Counted from the first letter of the stretch, positions 48,989-61,520 are shown. The stretch: DNA of 64,000 nt from Hyalella azteca (GCF_000764305.2 NW_025941759.1:1-64000), one strand, 5' to 3'. A program made the numbers and translations. Notes: generated from the letters alone by a model not told the origin.

Positions 48989-51900
48989 ATGGTAAGAGAA
49001 TTAAAGTTTAAACTCTTATAATTCGAGATAAAGCTTATTTAACCCTGAAAATTATATTTGTCTTTCTATAAATTACCAACGAGACATGAGTTGCCACACG
49101 ACTCTGTCAGTGTCTGTCTAATCTCTAACACTTGCCACTTGGCATATTCCCAATTAAAAAACGTACTAAATCATAATAGGTAGAAATTTCTTCTGTTACA
49201 TTAGCATGTTCCCATTTAAAAATATGATATTTCATAATTGGTTAAAGTCTCTTCTGTTACATTCCATTTACAGAAAGAAATCTTATCTTGAAACCCAGAA
49301 ATTTTTTTCAAAACTCAAAAGTGACTTGATTTGTAAATTCTAAGATTTTTATAGCATTTTGCTGCCATATTTTATTTTTATTGTGCTTGAGTTTGGTGCT
49401 TGTGGCCAAACAGGAAAATCAGGTAGAGGCCATTTGTGAATGAGGCTAATATGCATGTGGATGTGAATATGTGCTAGTCTGGAAAAGTCCTATTTTTGTC
49501 TGAAATATCGCGGCTCTAATATCATATAATTTCAGTAGGTATGAAATCTCGTGGCTCGAATGTCATAAATTTTTGTTTGATTAAAAAATCGCGGTTTGCA
49601 CTTCGCAAACATGTCATTTCATAAAATTTTCAACTTCAGACGCGTAGTGAAGTGTTTTGAGAGTCATGTGAAGGCAACAGAACTTACGTAACGCATACGG
49701 TTTTTTTTTATAGTTTTTCATTTCTCGATGCGTCCTTAAAGTGTCGGAATATACCGCGTTTACCCTAGCAAAAAATGGATGGCTATAAAAAATACACCGT
49801 ATGCGCAACTCGAGTTCTGTTTGCTTTACATCACTCTCAAAACACTGCACTACATGCCAGCAACAATGAAAGTCACAAAATGTTGCCATATTTATTTAAA
49901 AGCCTTTAGAATGCAAACCTACCAAATCCTATACCTATATTCCGACACTGTGTGACTAAATTTGGCATTTTGTGAGAGTTGAGACTAATTCCGGCAGCGC
50001 TTCAAACTCTACTAATTTGTAATGCAGAGTGCAGACATTCGTGTTTAATTCCGATCGCTGTGTGAGCTGTATTGGAATACGACACAGCTTGGAATTAGAA
50101 CAAAATTGAATATTGAACACTACTTGATTAGGCTTTTAATTAAGAGCTATTAAGCTTTTAATTAAGAAAATTTTAATTTTTGCACACAGCTTGGAACGAG
50201 CTGTGTGTGTCTAATTCCAAGCTGTGTCCGAATTAGTTTTTATGTGCCTAAAACCGTCTCTTAACTTAATCATCTATTAATTTTTTTACCACCTGAAATC
50301 AGCAAATACAAGTATATGTAAAGGATTCCTAATATATTAACAGACCGTGAGAGACGTATTCAAAGGTCTCAAACCATAATATTCTTTCTACACAAACAGT
50401 TACTCACTATTTGGTAGAGCAAGGTCAACTATAACCTTTAACACATTTTTTGATGTTCACACTGGGTGATGTGCACGGTCTCTCTTTGGATCTCAAAATT
50501 TTCGTACCAGACGGCCCAGACCTAGTGTTTTGGCAATAGTTTGGCGCGCAAAAGTATGACATCACTATTTCAACCATCAACGAATGCATGGAACTAAGAA
50601 AAAGCTTAATATATAGGAAAAAATTTGAGAAGTGTCAGAATTACCCACGATGTTGGAATATACCGCATTTACCCTATATTTTTGTTATAGGGTAAGCGCG
50701 GTATATCCATGTGCTTTATAAATTTATTAATTACCAATTTGAGCAAGGCAGGATGGAATTCTAAAATTTACAGTTCATATATTATTCCCGATACACCTAG
50801 ACCAGTTTCTCGATACAACATTATTTGAGGCAAAAAAATAAACTTCTTATAGGCTTAAACACGTATAGGTAAAGGTATAAAAAAGTTTCTATAAAGTAAT
50901 CACTTAACTTGGAAATGTTACGTGTCTGCAGGGCAGCTTGCACTCAACAATTAAAATTATAAAAAGTACTAGTTCATTAAAGATTTGTCTCTTAATGTGA
51001 CAGCAAAGAACTTTTCCATGATGCACACAATAAACACGCAATTCATCGGAGCAAGACTACATAGAACAGCTCCCGGCATGCAACTGACAGAAACGAATGA
51101 CGATCGCGGATGCGGCAGCACAAGGCATAACGTTCATATGCTCAATGCAAGAGAATGATTAATTATGATATTTTTGTTAGAGGTTTGAAATATTTTCGGA
51201 AGCCTAAAACTTGAACAAATTATTTCGTTACTCTGACATGGTTGATTTCAAAATAAATATTTTAATGCGAATTCATGAGAAGCAATTAAAATATATTGAA
51301 TGATGTTCATTTATATCTATAGGTGGAAGTAAATAATTACGAATCGATTTATTATCCTTTGAATAAGAATCTTTGCATTGAAACGTCTTTATGATGTGTC
51401 TACCACAATATTTGTACAATAGTATTAGTATGGGTATCACGAGTCAACGCCGTTAACCGATCATTAAATGGCCGCAAATATGTAGCATCGTTCTACCTAT
51501 TAGGCTATTACGGTCAATAGAACCTAAATGAAAATATGGTACGTGCTCTATGTTTTATGTAATGAAATAGTTTCCCATGTTAAACAACGAAAATGTTCTA
51601 AAAGACACAAAACGTTCGAAAACGCGGGATGGCAGACGAAATCATTTAGAATCTGAGGTGAAGTTAATTATATAGACAATATTGACAAAATAGGCAAAAA
51701 ACATGAGAAAATGTATATCTGTACGCGTATTAATTGGTATTTATAATTTGAAACAAATTTCCATCATTTAAATGTCAGTATGGAATGTGGATCAAGTCTA
51801 ATTATTGTGAAATCGAACTTCACAAGACCAAAAAAAGGTGTCTTGACACCATCTTGTCTAATGTCAACAGTCAACACAATGTTGCCATATGCCGTGAAAG

Positions 51901-54900
51901 TTTAGCAGTTTATCCCATCATTTCGTGTGGATTCGAGAACTTTGTGGGTATCGATGAAATCGTGAGAACTTTCTGCGAAAGATGATGTAATTTTTATTTT
52001 ATTTTGGAACATATTCATTACAAAAAATTTCTCGATACGCATACACGACTAGTGTTTGCATTTGGGAAGAGTCGCCGACTTTTTATCGGTTTTTGAACCA
52101 CACGCAAGCGAGATAAAGGAAGCGCGGCTGTCCGGGTGTCCGCAGTTTCTGATCTGACGAGCTCAGTGTAATGAGTATCAATTGTCACTTTGGTGGAAGG
52201 TGTAAGGTGCCAGGTGGTAAGTTTTCGATACATTTTACTATGTTAACATGATAATATATTACCTATACAGAATTCCATACTGGAGCAAGGCTCAAGATTG
52301 AATGAGGCCATGCATCCCCATGTACGGTACTTCATTTGTTATTCATCCTGGAATTTCTGGCCATTATTCATCTTTGAATTGCTGCCCATACCAGGGGTGG
52401 TGATTTTTTCATTTGTAAAAATACAAAATCAATGATTTTTTAGCTTTTTTTCCTTTTTGAAATGTTATTTTTTATGTTGCAATTAGCCTACTAACAATAA
52501 CAGTATATGTATGGCTAAAAAGATCAGTTATTGCCTTCAAAAATGGCCAAGGTGGTGTTTATCACTTCAGGACTTTGTGGTAAACAATTATTGATAAGTC
52601 TATTCATTAGCTTTGTAAAGATTGTATAGCGCAAGGTAACGGGCTATATATTGACCATTTAACTAGCTGCAGTATACAATAACACTTCAGGAATGCAGAT
52701 CTTCTAAACATTGAAGTCACATAACAGATAGGTAGCTGAGAGCACAGTGCACAACACTATCAATAGATCTACTGGTTGTATGTCCTATAAATCTACCAGA
52801 CTCTACCCTCCAAACACACCAACTAGTACCTAGTGACAGTGACTGACTGTGCTGTTTTGCAATTTGATTCAGACCAATTAACCAATACTAAACAAACTGA
52901 ATGACAACCAAACAAACCTCACATGACTTGTATTTTATATATAGTTTTATAATTGTAATTGCTTTGTTTTTTAATTATAAATTCACATATTTAAAGATTG
53001 AAAATAAATATTTTAATTAGAATACCATCAAGTGGGGTGACTTCGGCCACCACTACAACAGAAACAAATGGCAGCAAAACTAAATAATAAACGTTGGCCA
53101 AAGTCACCCTGGAGGCCAAAGTCACCCAAGGCACTTTGGCCTACATTTATTATTTTGTTTTGCTGCCTTTTGTTTCTGTTGTAGGTGTGGCCAAAGTCAC
53201 CCCATCTTGATGGTACTCATATAAGAGTGGAAAATCTTTCTAAATGCCTAAAAGGTCAATACAATCTCAACCAACCCTTCTTATATAAGCTAGCTAACAC
53301 ATGTAAATTGTATAATGTGATTAATATATAACAAATAGTCAAATAGTTTTTTAAATACTACTTATAGCCTTATAAAAATTATCTAAGCTGCTAGCTATTT
53401 TATATTGTATAATGTATTGCAACACTTGGTGCCTCTACCAAAAACATACAATTCATTGGAATGTAATACACACTAAGATTAAAGGCAACAGGTTTATATT
53501 CCAATTTGTCATAGTACATTAATACTAAACCATGAATAACAATACCTCAAAGTAAATTGAAGACTGCCACTCAATATATTTGAATGAAAAATACAAATAA
53601 TAAAAAATTTTGATTTTTTTATAAAAAATCAAGTGATTTAATCACATGATTTAATCATTGCCAACCCTGGCCCATACATTCAACTAATCTTTGTGCTCAG
53701 CACAGTAATGCTCAACTAAGAAGTAAATTAGAGCAAATCATAAATGGCACAAATATTACAGGTTTAAATTAGGCCTCTTCTTGCATATGTGCAGGGTTTA
53801 GATTGAGAAGAGGGCTATGTAAAGTGTAGTGCAAGACTCGTATAAAGCACTTGTGCCAAATGAGTTGCAACCAAAAAAAAGTACACCCATTCATAATTTT
53901 TAAATATTTTACTAGGTCTCCTAACTTGCATTCAGACCTACACAATGACATGAAGTCAAAAAAGGGACCACCAAATATTTCCTTTGGTCAAAATCTATTT
54001 AGATAGTTTCACTATTTGTTCTAAATTCTTGGGTGTTGATTTGGCCATTTTTTATAATCATTGCTGGAGAAAAAACTTAAATTTTAAAAAAATATTTTGT
54101 TAGCCCCACCTAAATTTTGATGTAGGTTTAACATAATTAATTCAACATGTTTTTTTTTGTATAATTTAGCTTCATATTTCAAAACAACAAGCATATACAA
54201 GCCTGATGATTTTTGAGCATTGGCAATAATAGAGGTGTCAAAGTCTGGGAAAAATTACAAAGTGCCAAGTCCATTTCTTCCAAAGTTTCTGAAAAAAAGC
54301 TGAAAACTGTTTCAGGAAAATTTTCTGCTATGGTAGTGAGGCAAATAAAAATTTACTGGTTTGTTTTTACATATTTAGTACTTTTTATTGTTCATTAGTG
54401 GTTTTATTGTGAAATTTCTGGGTAAAATAGGGTTTGATGTGGGATCATAAACATTTATATTTGAAGTTGAAACCTCAACATATCCTGGATTATTTGCTAA
54501 TTAAAATTTTAATAAGAATAACATTATGTTAATATTTATTTTAGTGGCATGTAATTACAAAAAAGAATCTTCTAGTTCTTTGCCTAAAAATTGGTAAGAA
54601 ATGAATCTATTGATGTCTGCCGCTATCACTACCGTCTATGCTGCCATGCCACAATTGGTTGTTATTCCTGTAAACTAGAGTTTTATGTTGCTTCCAAGGG
54701 AATTTTTAAAACACCTCATTGAAGGCGTTTCAAGGTATAAATAATTTGTATTGAATTCAATTTAAATTGTTTTCAAAGTATGTGTACTCTGCAGGCCTCT
54801 AGAATGGGTGAAATAACTATTTCATTAGTCATGTTTTCCTACATGCAATATGTATGGCTTGTTTATCAGTGGTATGCCTTTGCAGTTTTTTCTAATTGAT

Positions 54901-55802
54901 CTATGCATACTTTCAACTTTTTTACAACTTTTACTCAACTTGTGTACAAGTTATGTTGATATTTATCATTGTTACCAATCAATGGTAATATTTATAAACT
55001 TGTTTGCAAGTTGACAATTCATCTCCAATAATCTTGGCTCCATCAATGCCATTGATATCTTTAATAAATCTTCTAGTAAAGAATCTCTAGTAAAACTTTT
55101 GTTACTAGAACAAAATTTGAACTTTTTTTGTTCAGTGACCACAAATTGGATTAGAGTGTCGTAAGTTACACTCCTTGTTGCTTTTTATCCTAATTACTTG
55201 TATTGTTCTTCCAGAGTGCTGAAGAATCCCGTGTTAGTCCCAAGGCTTTCCCCCTTGCGGATGCTGCCCTCAGCCAGAAGTTGCTGTCACTGACACAGCA
55301 GTGCACTTCCTATCACCAGGTCCGGCGTGGTGCTAATGAGGCTACAAAGGTCAGTTCAATAGTTTCATAAAAGATCAAAACATTCCTAACCAAAATTTGT
55401 TGATTGGCATGTTGGAATGGGTCCATTCATCCATTGTTTCATTGGGTTTACGTCATCCAATTAAAATGTTAGAATATCCGTTCTGCCTTTGAACGTTACC
55501 CATCATGCTGCTGTTACTCATCACATAACTAATTGCTATTCCTTCAGGCACTGAACCGTGGTCAGTGCGACCTGATCATACTGGCAGGCGACACCGAGCC
55601 AATCGAAATTCTGCTGCACCTGCCGCTGTTGTGCGAGGACAAGAACGTACCTTACGTCTTCGTGTCGTCCAAGGCAGCGCTGGGACGAGCATGTGGCGTC
55701 ACGCGCGCCGTCGTCGCCGTAGCCATCCTTTCCAATGAGGGATCGCAGCTCAAGACTCAGATCCAATCCATCCACAGAGAGATTGAAAAATTATTGTTCT
55801 AA
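48989..55802 (+). CDS. SNU13: NHP2-like protein 1 / SNU13 (15.5K), 3 exons
   Basis: Exons 55215-55349 and 55548-55802 are certain. They encode the L7Ae/L30e-family protein that binds kink-turn RNA in U4 snRNA and box C/D snoRNAs, in the spliceosome and nucleolus. Visible blocks are [17 protein letters not shown] (residues 40-46, the RNA-binding loop), then [16 protein letters not shown] and LGRACGV, ending IEKLLF. The first coding exon is inferred: ATG at 48989-48991 directly before GTAAGA, phase 0, joining to [10 protein letters not shown]. This gives 130 residues against 128 in human. An AATAAA lies at 55830. Intron 1 is 6.2 kb and carries foldback and hAT elements. Exons 2-3 are near certain; the start exon could lie elsewhere. 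Confidence 0.93.
49500..49600. repeat. CGGCTC motif array, about 40-bp spacing
   Basis: ATCGCGGCTCTAAT (49507), CTCGTGGCTCGAATGTCATA (49548) and ATCGCGGTTTGC (49588) repeat at about 40 bp. The core is shared with positions 11-85. Confidence 0.45.
49644..49853. mobile_element. Foldback element with about 58-bp imperfect arms
   Basis: GTAGTGAAGTGTTTTGAGAG at 49644 pairs with CTCTCAAAACACTGCACTAC ending at 49853. The arms extend inward to CGCATACGGT/CACCGTATGCG. The centre contains GGAATATACCGCGTTTACCC. No coding capacity. Confidence 0.75.
50037..50235. repeat. Cluster of AGCTGTGT / AATTCCAAGCTGTGT repeats
   Basis: CACAGCTTGGAATTAG and CTAATTCCAAGCTGTGTCCG occur in opposite orientations within 200 bp. 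These are short interspersed inverted copies of a motif, not a gene. Confidence 0.5.
50655..50707. repeat. 53-bp hairpin (ATATACCGC ... GCGGTATAT)
   Basis: Arms GGAATATACCGCATTTACCC and GGGTAAGCGCGGTATATCC enclose TATATTTTTGTTATA. It repeats the motif found in the centre of the foldback at 49644-49853. Confidence 0.75.
52392..53669. mobile_element. Non-autonomous hAT element, 1278 bp
   Basis: The left end is CAGGGGTGGTGATTTTTT. The right end, reverse complemented, is CAGGGTTGGCAATGATTA. The element is flanked by an exact 8-bp target duplication GCCCATAC (52384-52391 and 53670-53677), the hallmark of hAT transposition. No transposase fragment is seen inside. It lies in SNU13 intron 1. Confidence 0.85.
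53025..53213. mobile_element. MITE nested in the hAT element
   Basis: CCATCAAGTGGGGTGACTT and AAGTCACCCCATCTTGATGG form inverted ends flanked by TA on both sides. The arms extend about 70 bp (through TACAACAGAAACAAATGGCA and its complement). GGCCAAAGTCACCC recurs in the loop. Confidence 0.82.
53678..55214. other. SNU13 intron 1, distal part
   Basis: AT-rich with no domain or repeat recognised; ends in a good acceptor (TTCTTCCAG). Confidence 0.5.
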
Positions 55803-55829
55803 TAAGCCTCCAAATCGTTAAATGATCTC

Positions 55830-55835
55830 AATAAA
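55830..55835 (+). terminator. Poly(A) signal of SNU13
   Basis: AATAAA lies 28 nt after the SNU13 stop codon, giving a very short 3' UTR. The position is consistent with this gene class. Confidence 0.6.
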
Positions 55836-56559
55836 AAAATATTGAAGGAATTCGTTTCAACTCCAGCTCCAGTACAAGAATTTGGTTTGGGAACCTTCTT
55901 GGCTACAGTGTTTCTTATTATGGAAATGTTGCTAAGTAATAAAAGGTAAAAGTCTAAGTTGCCAAGTATTATACTAGTATAGTATTTATAACTATTAAGA
56001 AATTGAGCGTTATAGTGGAATGTGCGAAGCACCGAGAAAAACTTTCACTGATGGTGTCCATCCATTTCCAACGATTATTATTGCTAACAGAACTCTAGCT
56101 TATTGCTCATATTAACTTGTATTTTGAAAATGTGTACAATTTTCGTTCCTTTAGAAAAGTTTTATTTTTCAGCATATCAATGGGACGAATCCAGGGACTA
56201 GTTGTGTTTGGAACCTCGCCTAACAACGCCATGGGTGTCATTTATACGTTTAAAATAATAGAATTCCTTTGGTCTTAGAAATGAATTTATTGCTTGAACT
56301 GGTGCCACATCCGAGATTTTGTGTGGGTCGTGTAGCCTTTTTCTCTCTCCGTATACTATTTCTTTAATAGGACCTTGTTTTATTAAGCAGTTTCCAAAAA
56401 TGTATGTTCTGGTGACATGATGTGGCGGCTCATAAGATCCTAAGTTTTCTATTCTATCGATGGTAATAAGGGTGCCGACAGTCTAGCAGCTAGCAGGTCT
56501 GGCACATGTCGACAAGTTTATGATGCAATGTCGTGTAAAGTTCCATTCTTGTATCATAA
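55836..56559. other. Intergenic, nothing recognised
   Basis: No protein-like segment, repeat or RNA gene is seen. Confidence 0.4.
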
Positions 56560-57245
56560 CGTCAACATTTGGCACAAGGTCAAGTTAATAAAGCCAAGAA
56601 ACGACTTGGACTGATCAGACGCTCTTTCGAGTTCCTAGATGCAGAAGCGATGAAGCAGTTTGTTGCTGTCGTACGCCCGAACCTAGAGTTTGAAAACGTC
56701 GTGTGGTCACCGAAACTTGAAAAGGACAAAAATTCAAGAGAGGCTGTTCAAAGACGTGCAACAAGGATAATTCCGGCAAGTCCTATGAGGAAAGATTAAA
56801 GATTATGAAGCTCAGTTATCGACGTCTGCGTGGGGAACTCATTGAAGCATATAAGTATTCTCATGGGCCATGGCTTATACAAGGCCCCTGAAGGATTACT
56901 AGAATTTGAAACAAGAACCAACACCAGGGGCCACAGCTATAAACTAAAAAAACTGCGTTGTAACACATCCATGCGACAACATTTCTTCTTGCTTTGAGTC
57001 ACCGACATGTGGAACAGCCTCCCTGATAGCATCGTTGACGCTCCGAGTATGAACGCCTTCAAAAGCAGACTAGACGAAGCTATGCAGGAGCATATGTTCA
57101 GTCTTAAAATGCCTAGCAAATTACGGACCAGGCAATAAGGCCAGTAGTTATCTCAATCAATCGTCAGTTATGGAAAGATAGGGTTCCAAAGGCCGGATCC
57201 CTTGTGAATCAAGTCACGAAAAATTCGAGAATCGACAACAGGCCG
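56560..57245 (+). mobile_element. LINE 3' part (reverse transcriptase C-terminus), copy 1 of a direct pair
   Basis: + strand codes GQVNKAKKRLGLIRRSFEFL and AVVRPNLEFENVVWSP, then frameshifts. [18 protein letters not shown] shadow lies on the other strand. The 3' end, with ACGGACCAGGCAATAAGGCC, is nearly identical to 28570-28610. It is 5'-truncated. Confidence 0.85.
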
Positions 57246-57815
57246 TGCAGGAAAGTGTTTAAAGATGTGCAACAATGATGATTCCTGGCTCAAAGGGGCA
57301 AGTCTTATGAAGAAAGATTGAAGATTAAGAAGCTCTCCAGTCTCCGTTATCGTCGCCTGCGTGGTGACCTCGTTGAAATATACAAGTATACTCATGGTTT
57401 GTTCAAGGTCCCAGAAGGATTAATAGAATTTGAAACAAGAACCAACACCAGGAGCCACAGCTATAAACTAAAAAACTGCGGTGCAACTCATCCATGCAAC
57501 AACACTTCTCGCTTCGAGTCACCGACATGTGGAACAGCCTTCCTGAAGATTTTACAGCCTTCCTGGAGATATTTTTGACGCTCCGAGTATGAACGCGTTC
57601 AAGAACAGAGTAGACAAGGCCATGCAGGAGCATATGTATAGTCTTGAAATGCTATCCTACGGAACATCTGAAATCTAGAAACGTTTCTAAAACCTACCGT
57701 CCGTTGAAAAGACTTGATCAAAAGGCCAGTCGAGTCAAGAAATATACAAGAATCGGCGACTGGCCTATCCAGGCCTATACTTCAATGCCGAAGATACTAA
57801 AATTATACTATAGTT
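57246..57815 (+). mobile_element. LINE 3' part, copy 2 of a direct pair
   Basis: Starts in the GESVQR-like segment and continues in broken frames (SLRYRRLRGDLVEIYKYTHG, then [10 protein letters not shown]). A small internal duplication (TTTTACAGCCTTCCTGGAGA) has disrupted the APSM segment. The end has AATCGGCGACTGGCC. Confidence 0.83.
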
Positions 57816-59415
57816 AGTAGGCTCTCGTGAAGTTCCTAGTTTTCTCGTATGGCTATAAGTATATTGCAATCTCAAAGATATCAAATCGTCCGAATCATGT
57901 GATTGGTTTCATAGACAGTTATTAACTGTCAGCTTACGATGACAGCATTAGAAAATTGTCTAACATAATTTTTATAGAATGGTTTTCGACACAGTCAGTT
58001 GGGAAAGGCATATACTCAGTGCAATTTAGTCGGCCCTATAATTACTTTCATTCTTTCTTACATAGACCAACTCGAAATTTCACTCAGCCGTGAAAACGCA
58101 CCCAAGTTACACACAACTGTCCATGTACATCTTCGTTAATTATAACCTGATCTGAGATAGAAAAATGCTTTATTAATATCAATTCTTACCTACAAAAAAT
58201 CAATTATGCTCTAACTAAAGAACCAAAGGCTTTTCTTTGCTGAAAATATTCACGTCGTCAAATGATATTTCATTCATTGGATAATTTGACGTTAGTCATA
58301 TAGTTTTTGACATTAACGAATTACTGAAACACATTTAGTTTATCATGGAATAAGCATTGCATGATAACGTCAAATGTTCTGTATTGCAAAAAAATACATT
58401 CAACATATTTCTCAACTATCTCGACAAAACATAGAAGTTCATGTTTGTTCCAAACTCGTCCCAAACCAGTTTGCTGCGTTCTCAGTCTTCATTTAGTGCT
58501 CTGTAGGAGCGGGTGTGGTCTCGTCGTCATTCAGTTTCGTGAACTTTTGAGACAAGATGCTGTTTTTTTTTCAGGTTAATATTTATTTATCTGTGAGTAA
58601 ATATTTCTCCACGAGCGTTATTTTGTTCGGTGTTACAAATTACTCTTCAAGGTGGATAAACTTAATGATACTGAAATCTCATAACGTGATGGTTCAATAA
58701 ACACTGAACTAAAGTCGTAACGCCTTAATTTTTTTTTTTAATTTGATTTGAAGGCTTCGGGTATGCTGGTAGCACACCTCCCAGCCTGAGCACAACTGGG
58801 ATTTTGGTCACTCCACTTCACTTTTTGGTTCTACTTAGTTTTTATTCAATTTTAGCACTTCCACCAGCCAGTGTGGCAGTAAATTGTAAAGAGAGAAACT
58901 TTAGAAATTGAACCTTCGAATGCAAAATACCAAAAGAGATTTTGAATGTTAGAGAGCGCAAATCGTACACGTGCTTTCGCAATGAACGCAACTGACTTTC
59001 TCCGTAACGCCTTAAGTTAAGGTCAATTGAAAATTAGCCATGCGTTTCAGTTTCACTAAAAATTTGTTTCAATGCCTAAGTATATACGAAAGAACATCTT
59101 TGACTGTCTATGATTTTGATTCAATGAGTGTTGATAATTTGGTGGTGGAATGACACTCAATGACTGGCCACTGGCAGTCATTTATGAGTCAAATGTACTC
59201 GACTACTTGTACTAGGTAATAGTATGACTCATGAGTCATGACTCATGACCACTATGAGTATGACTCATCGACTATGAGTAGCTACGTATGATGATTGATG
59301 AGTATGAGTATGACTATGACTTCATTAACTATCATTAACTTGCTGATAGTTGCTGTCTGCTGAAGTGCAGTCACTGCAGTGCTGAGTGGTGAGTGCTCTG
59401 ACTGCTCTCCTGGCT
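57816..59415. other. Intergenic, simple-sequence and AP-1-like motifs
   Basis: No gene is seen. At 59218-59275 TGACTCA/TGAGTCA heptamers cluster in a cryptic simple repeat. A CAGCCTGAGCACAACTGGGA segment at 58782 may be a SINE piece, not provable. Confidence 0.4.
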
Positions 59416-59740
59416 CTACTTGAGCTGGAGTGGTATATCACGTTATATTTTTAGCTTGATGTTGTACCTTGGGTTTTGCTTGAGGGATTAAGTCATGAAA
59501 TGAATGTATAGCGGCAAAGATAGGTAAGAGAATAGGTCCTATTCTCTTTGTTTTAGAGTTTAGACTCAAATTAGGCTAACACTAACAGACTAAGTAATAG
59601 TTGACTGTTGCCAGCCAACAGCTGGCATATATTTTTCCAATAGGCTAAACATTCATTTCATGACTTAATCCCTCAAGCAAAACCCAAGGTACAACATGAA
59701 GCTAAAAATATAACGTGATATACCACTCCAGCTCAAGTAG
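59416..59740. mobile_element. Foldback element with 92-bp near-perfect arms
   Basis: 59416-59507 and 59649-59740 are reverse complements over 92 bp with at most one or two mismatches (ends CTACTTGAGCTGGAGTGG and CCACTCCAGCTCAAGTAG). The 141-bp loop holds GAGAATAGGTCCTATTCTC, itself a small palindrome. No ORF. Confidence 0.9.
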
Positions 59741-59998
59741 AGGTACTGTCAAAGGAAAACATTTTTTTTATTGCCCCCTTCAAGCTCATTTTTTGTGTTG
59801 TATAAGTAGACCAAGTAAGTATCTTGGATAATGGATAATATCATACCAGCATTACCATAGTTTTCATATATAAGAAATTGCTTTAAATAACGAGTGGATG
59901 AGAAATTAAAAATGAAATGATTCTAAAAAATCTCTGGTTTGCCACCACATGCCACACCAGCATATGATAATTATGGATAAGATACACTACAGTTAGTA

Positions 59999-61021
59999 CA
60001 GTACTGTGCAAATTAGTTTGGACAGTGGTTGAAATAACACAATTATTTGCCACATCAAAGTTTTATTTGAAAAACATTTAAATGGTGCAAAATATGATAT
60101 AATTAATAGGAGATATGACCTCCTTTTGCTTTTACAAGCATTTGAACATAATTTGGCATGAATTCAACCAAAGTTGAACATATTTTAGTCACTTGCTCAT
60201 CAAGATACCAGGTCCTAATTACAGCACTAATTAGCTTTGCCATTGTAGAACAGTCTTCTTTCAGGGTCTTTGTTTGATTATAGACCAAGAGTTTTTAATG
60301 GGATTGATGTCTGGAGAATTTCCAGGCCAGTCTACAATCTCCAATCCACTTTCTTCAAAGAATGTGCGCATTTTACGTGAAGTATGGCATGGTGCGTGAT
60401 CCTGCTGAAAAATGCCATCTCCATCAGGAAAGTCCCTTGTCACACTAGGAAGCAAATGACTCTCCAAAATAGCCTTGTATGTATCACTATTCATCATTCC
60501 CTCTACGTTAATGAGTTGTCCAAGGCCTTTAGCATTAAAACCACCCCAAAACATCTTCTTAGGCAGATGTTTGGGAGATGGCATTTTCCAGCAGGATAAC
60601 GCACCATGCCATACTTCACGTAAAATGCACACATTCTCTGAAGAAAGTGGACTGGATATTTTATACTGGCCTGGAAATTCTCCAGACATCAATCCCATTA
60701 AAAACTCTTGGTCTATAATCAAACAAAGACCCTGAAAGAAGACTGTTCTACAATGGCAAAGCTAATTAGTGCTGTAATTAGGACCTGGTATCATGATGAG
60801 CAAGTGACTAAAATGTGTTCAACTTTGGTCAAATCCATGCTGGAATCCATGTTCAACTTTGGTCAAATTGTGTTCAAATGCTGGGAAAAGCAGAAGTAGG
60901 TCATATCTGCTATTAATTCTATCCTATTTTGCACCATTGGCATGTTTTTTCAAATAAAACTTCAATGTGGCAAATAATTGTGTTATTTCAACCACTGTCT
61001 GAACTAATTTGCACAGTACTG
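59999..61021. mobile_element. Palindromic Tc1-like element: two transposase 3' halves head to head
   Basis: The ends CAGTACTGTGCAAATTAG and its complement are flanked by TA (59997-59998, 61022-61023). The left arm (about 59999-60560) reads on the minus strand and the right arm (about 60575-61021) on the plus strand. Both encode the C-terminal part of a Tc1 transposase with FQQD(H/N)APCHTSRKM and NSPDINPIKNSW. The second catalytic Asp is present, but the third acidic residue of DD34E (the E of PIEN) is Lys in both arms. The first catalytic region is absent. Only the left arm keeps the segment MFWGGFNAKGLGQL, which forms the loop. Confidence 0.88.
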
Positions 61022-61520
61022 TAGATAAGGCTGAGGCAATGTAATTATTCCATGTATATATACAGATGTAATGATACCAAAATGCATTCTCTTTGGTTTC
61101 AAATTGCATAAAAGAATAAAAATAGAGGTGTTACCTCTCAAGATGCTACTATCATATAGTAATAACAAATAACAATAACAACTTTTTATATTGTCTAAAG
61201 TTATTAATAAGGTACTTTTGATTTGTTTTAAGAGTGCCCCTGGCTTAGGCCATTGATGTCCTTAATTTGGATGATTATCTTAATTGTTGATCCAAGGTAG
61301 AATTGCTGTGGATGGCAGCTGCCAATTATATATACTTTTAAGGACAGATATATATGGCCTTTTATGGTGAATGATTAATATGAATTATTAACATCAATGC
61401 TCTGCAAACAGTATGAACATGAATGCCAAGTTCAATCTAACAAATTTATATTATATGTTAAATGTTGATTAATTGGTAGATTGTTTTTGTACCTAAACTA
61501 CAGGCTACACATGATGTCAA
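61022..61520. other. Intergenic, nothing recognised
   Basis: AT-rich sequence between the Tc1 palindrome and the AGGTCA minisatellite. Confidence 0.4.

Noticed and set aside
54213..54398. 61-residue Lys/Ser-rich ORF in SNU13 intron 1
   Set aside because: AT-rich chance frame; no neighbours or homology visible.
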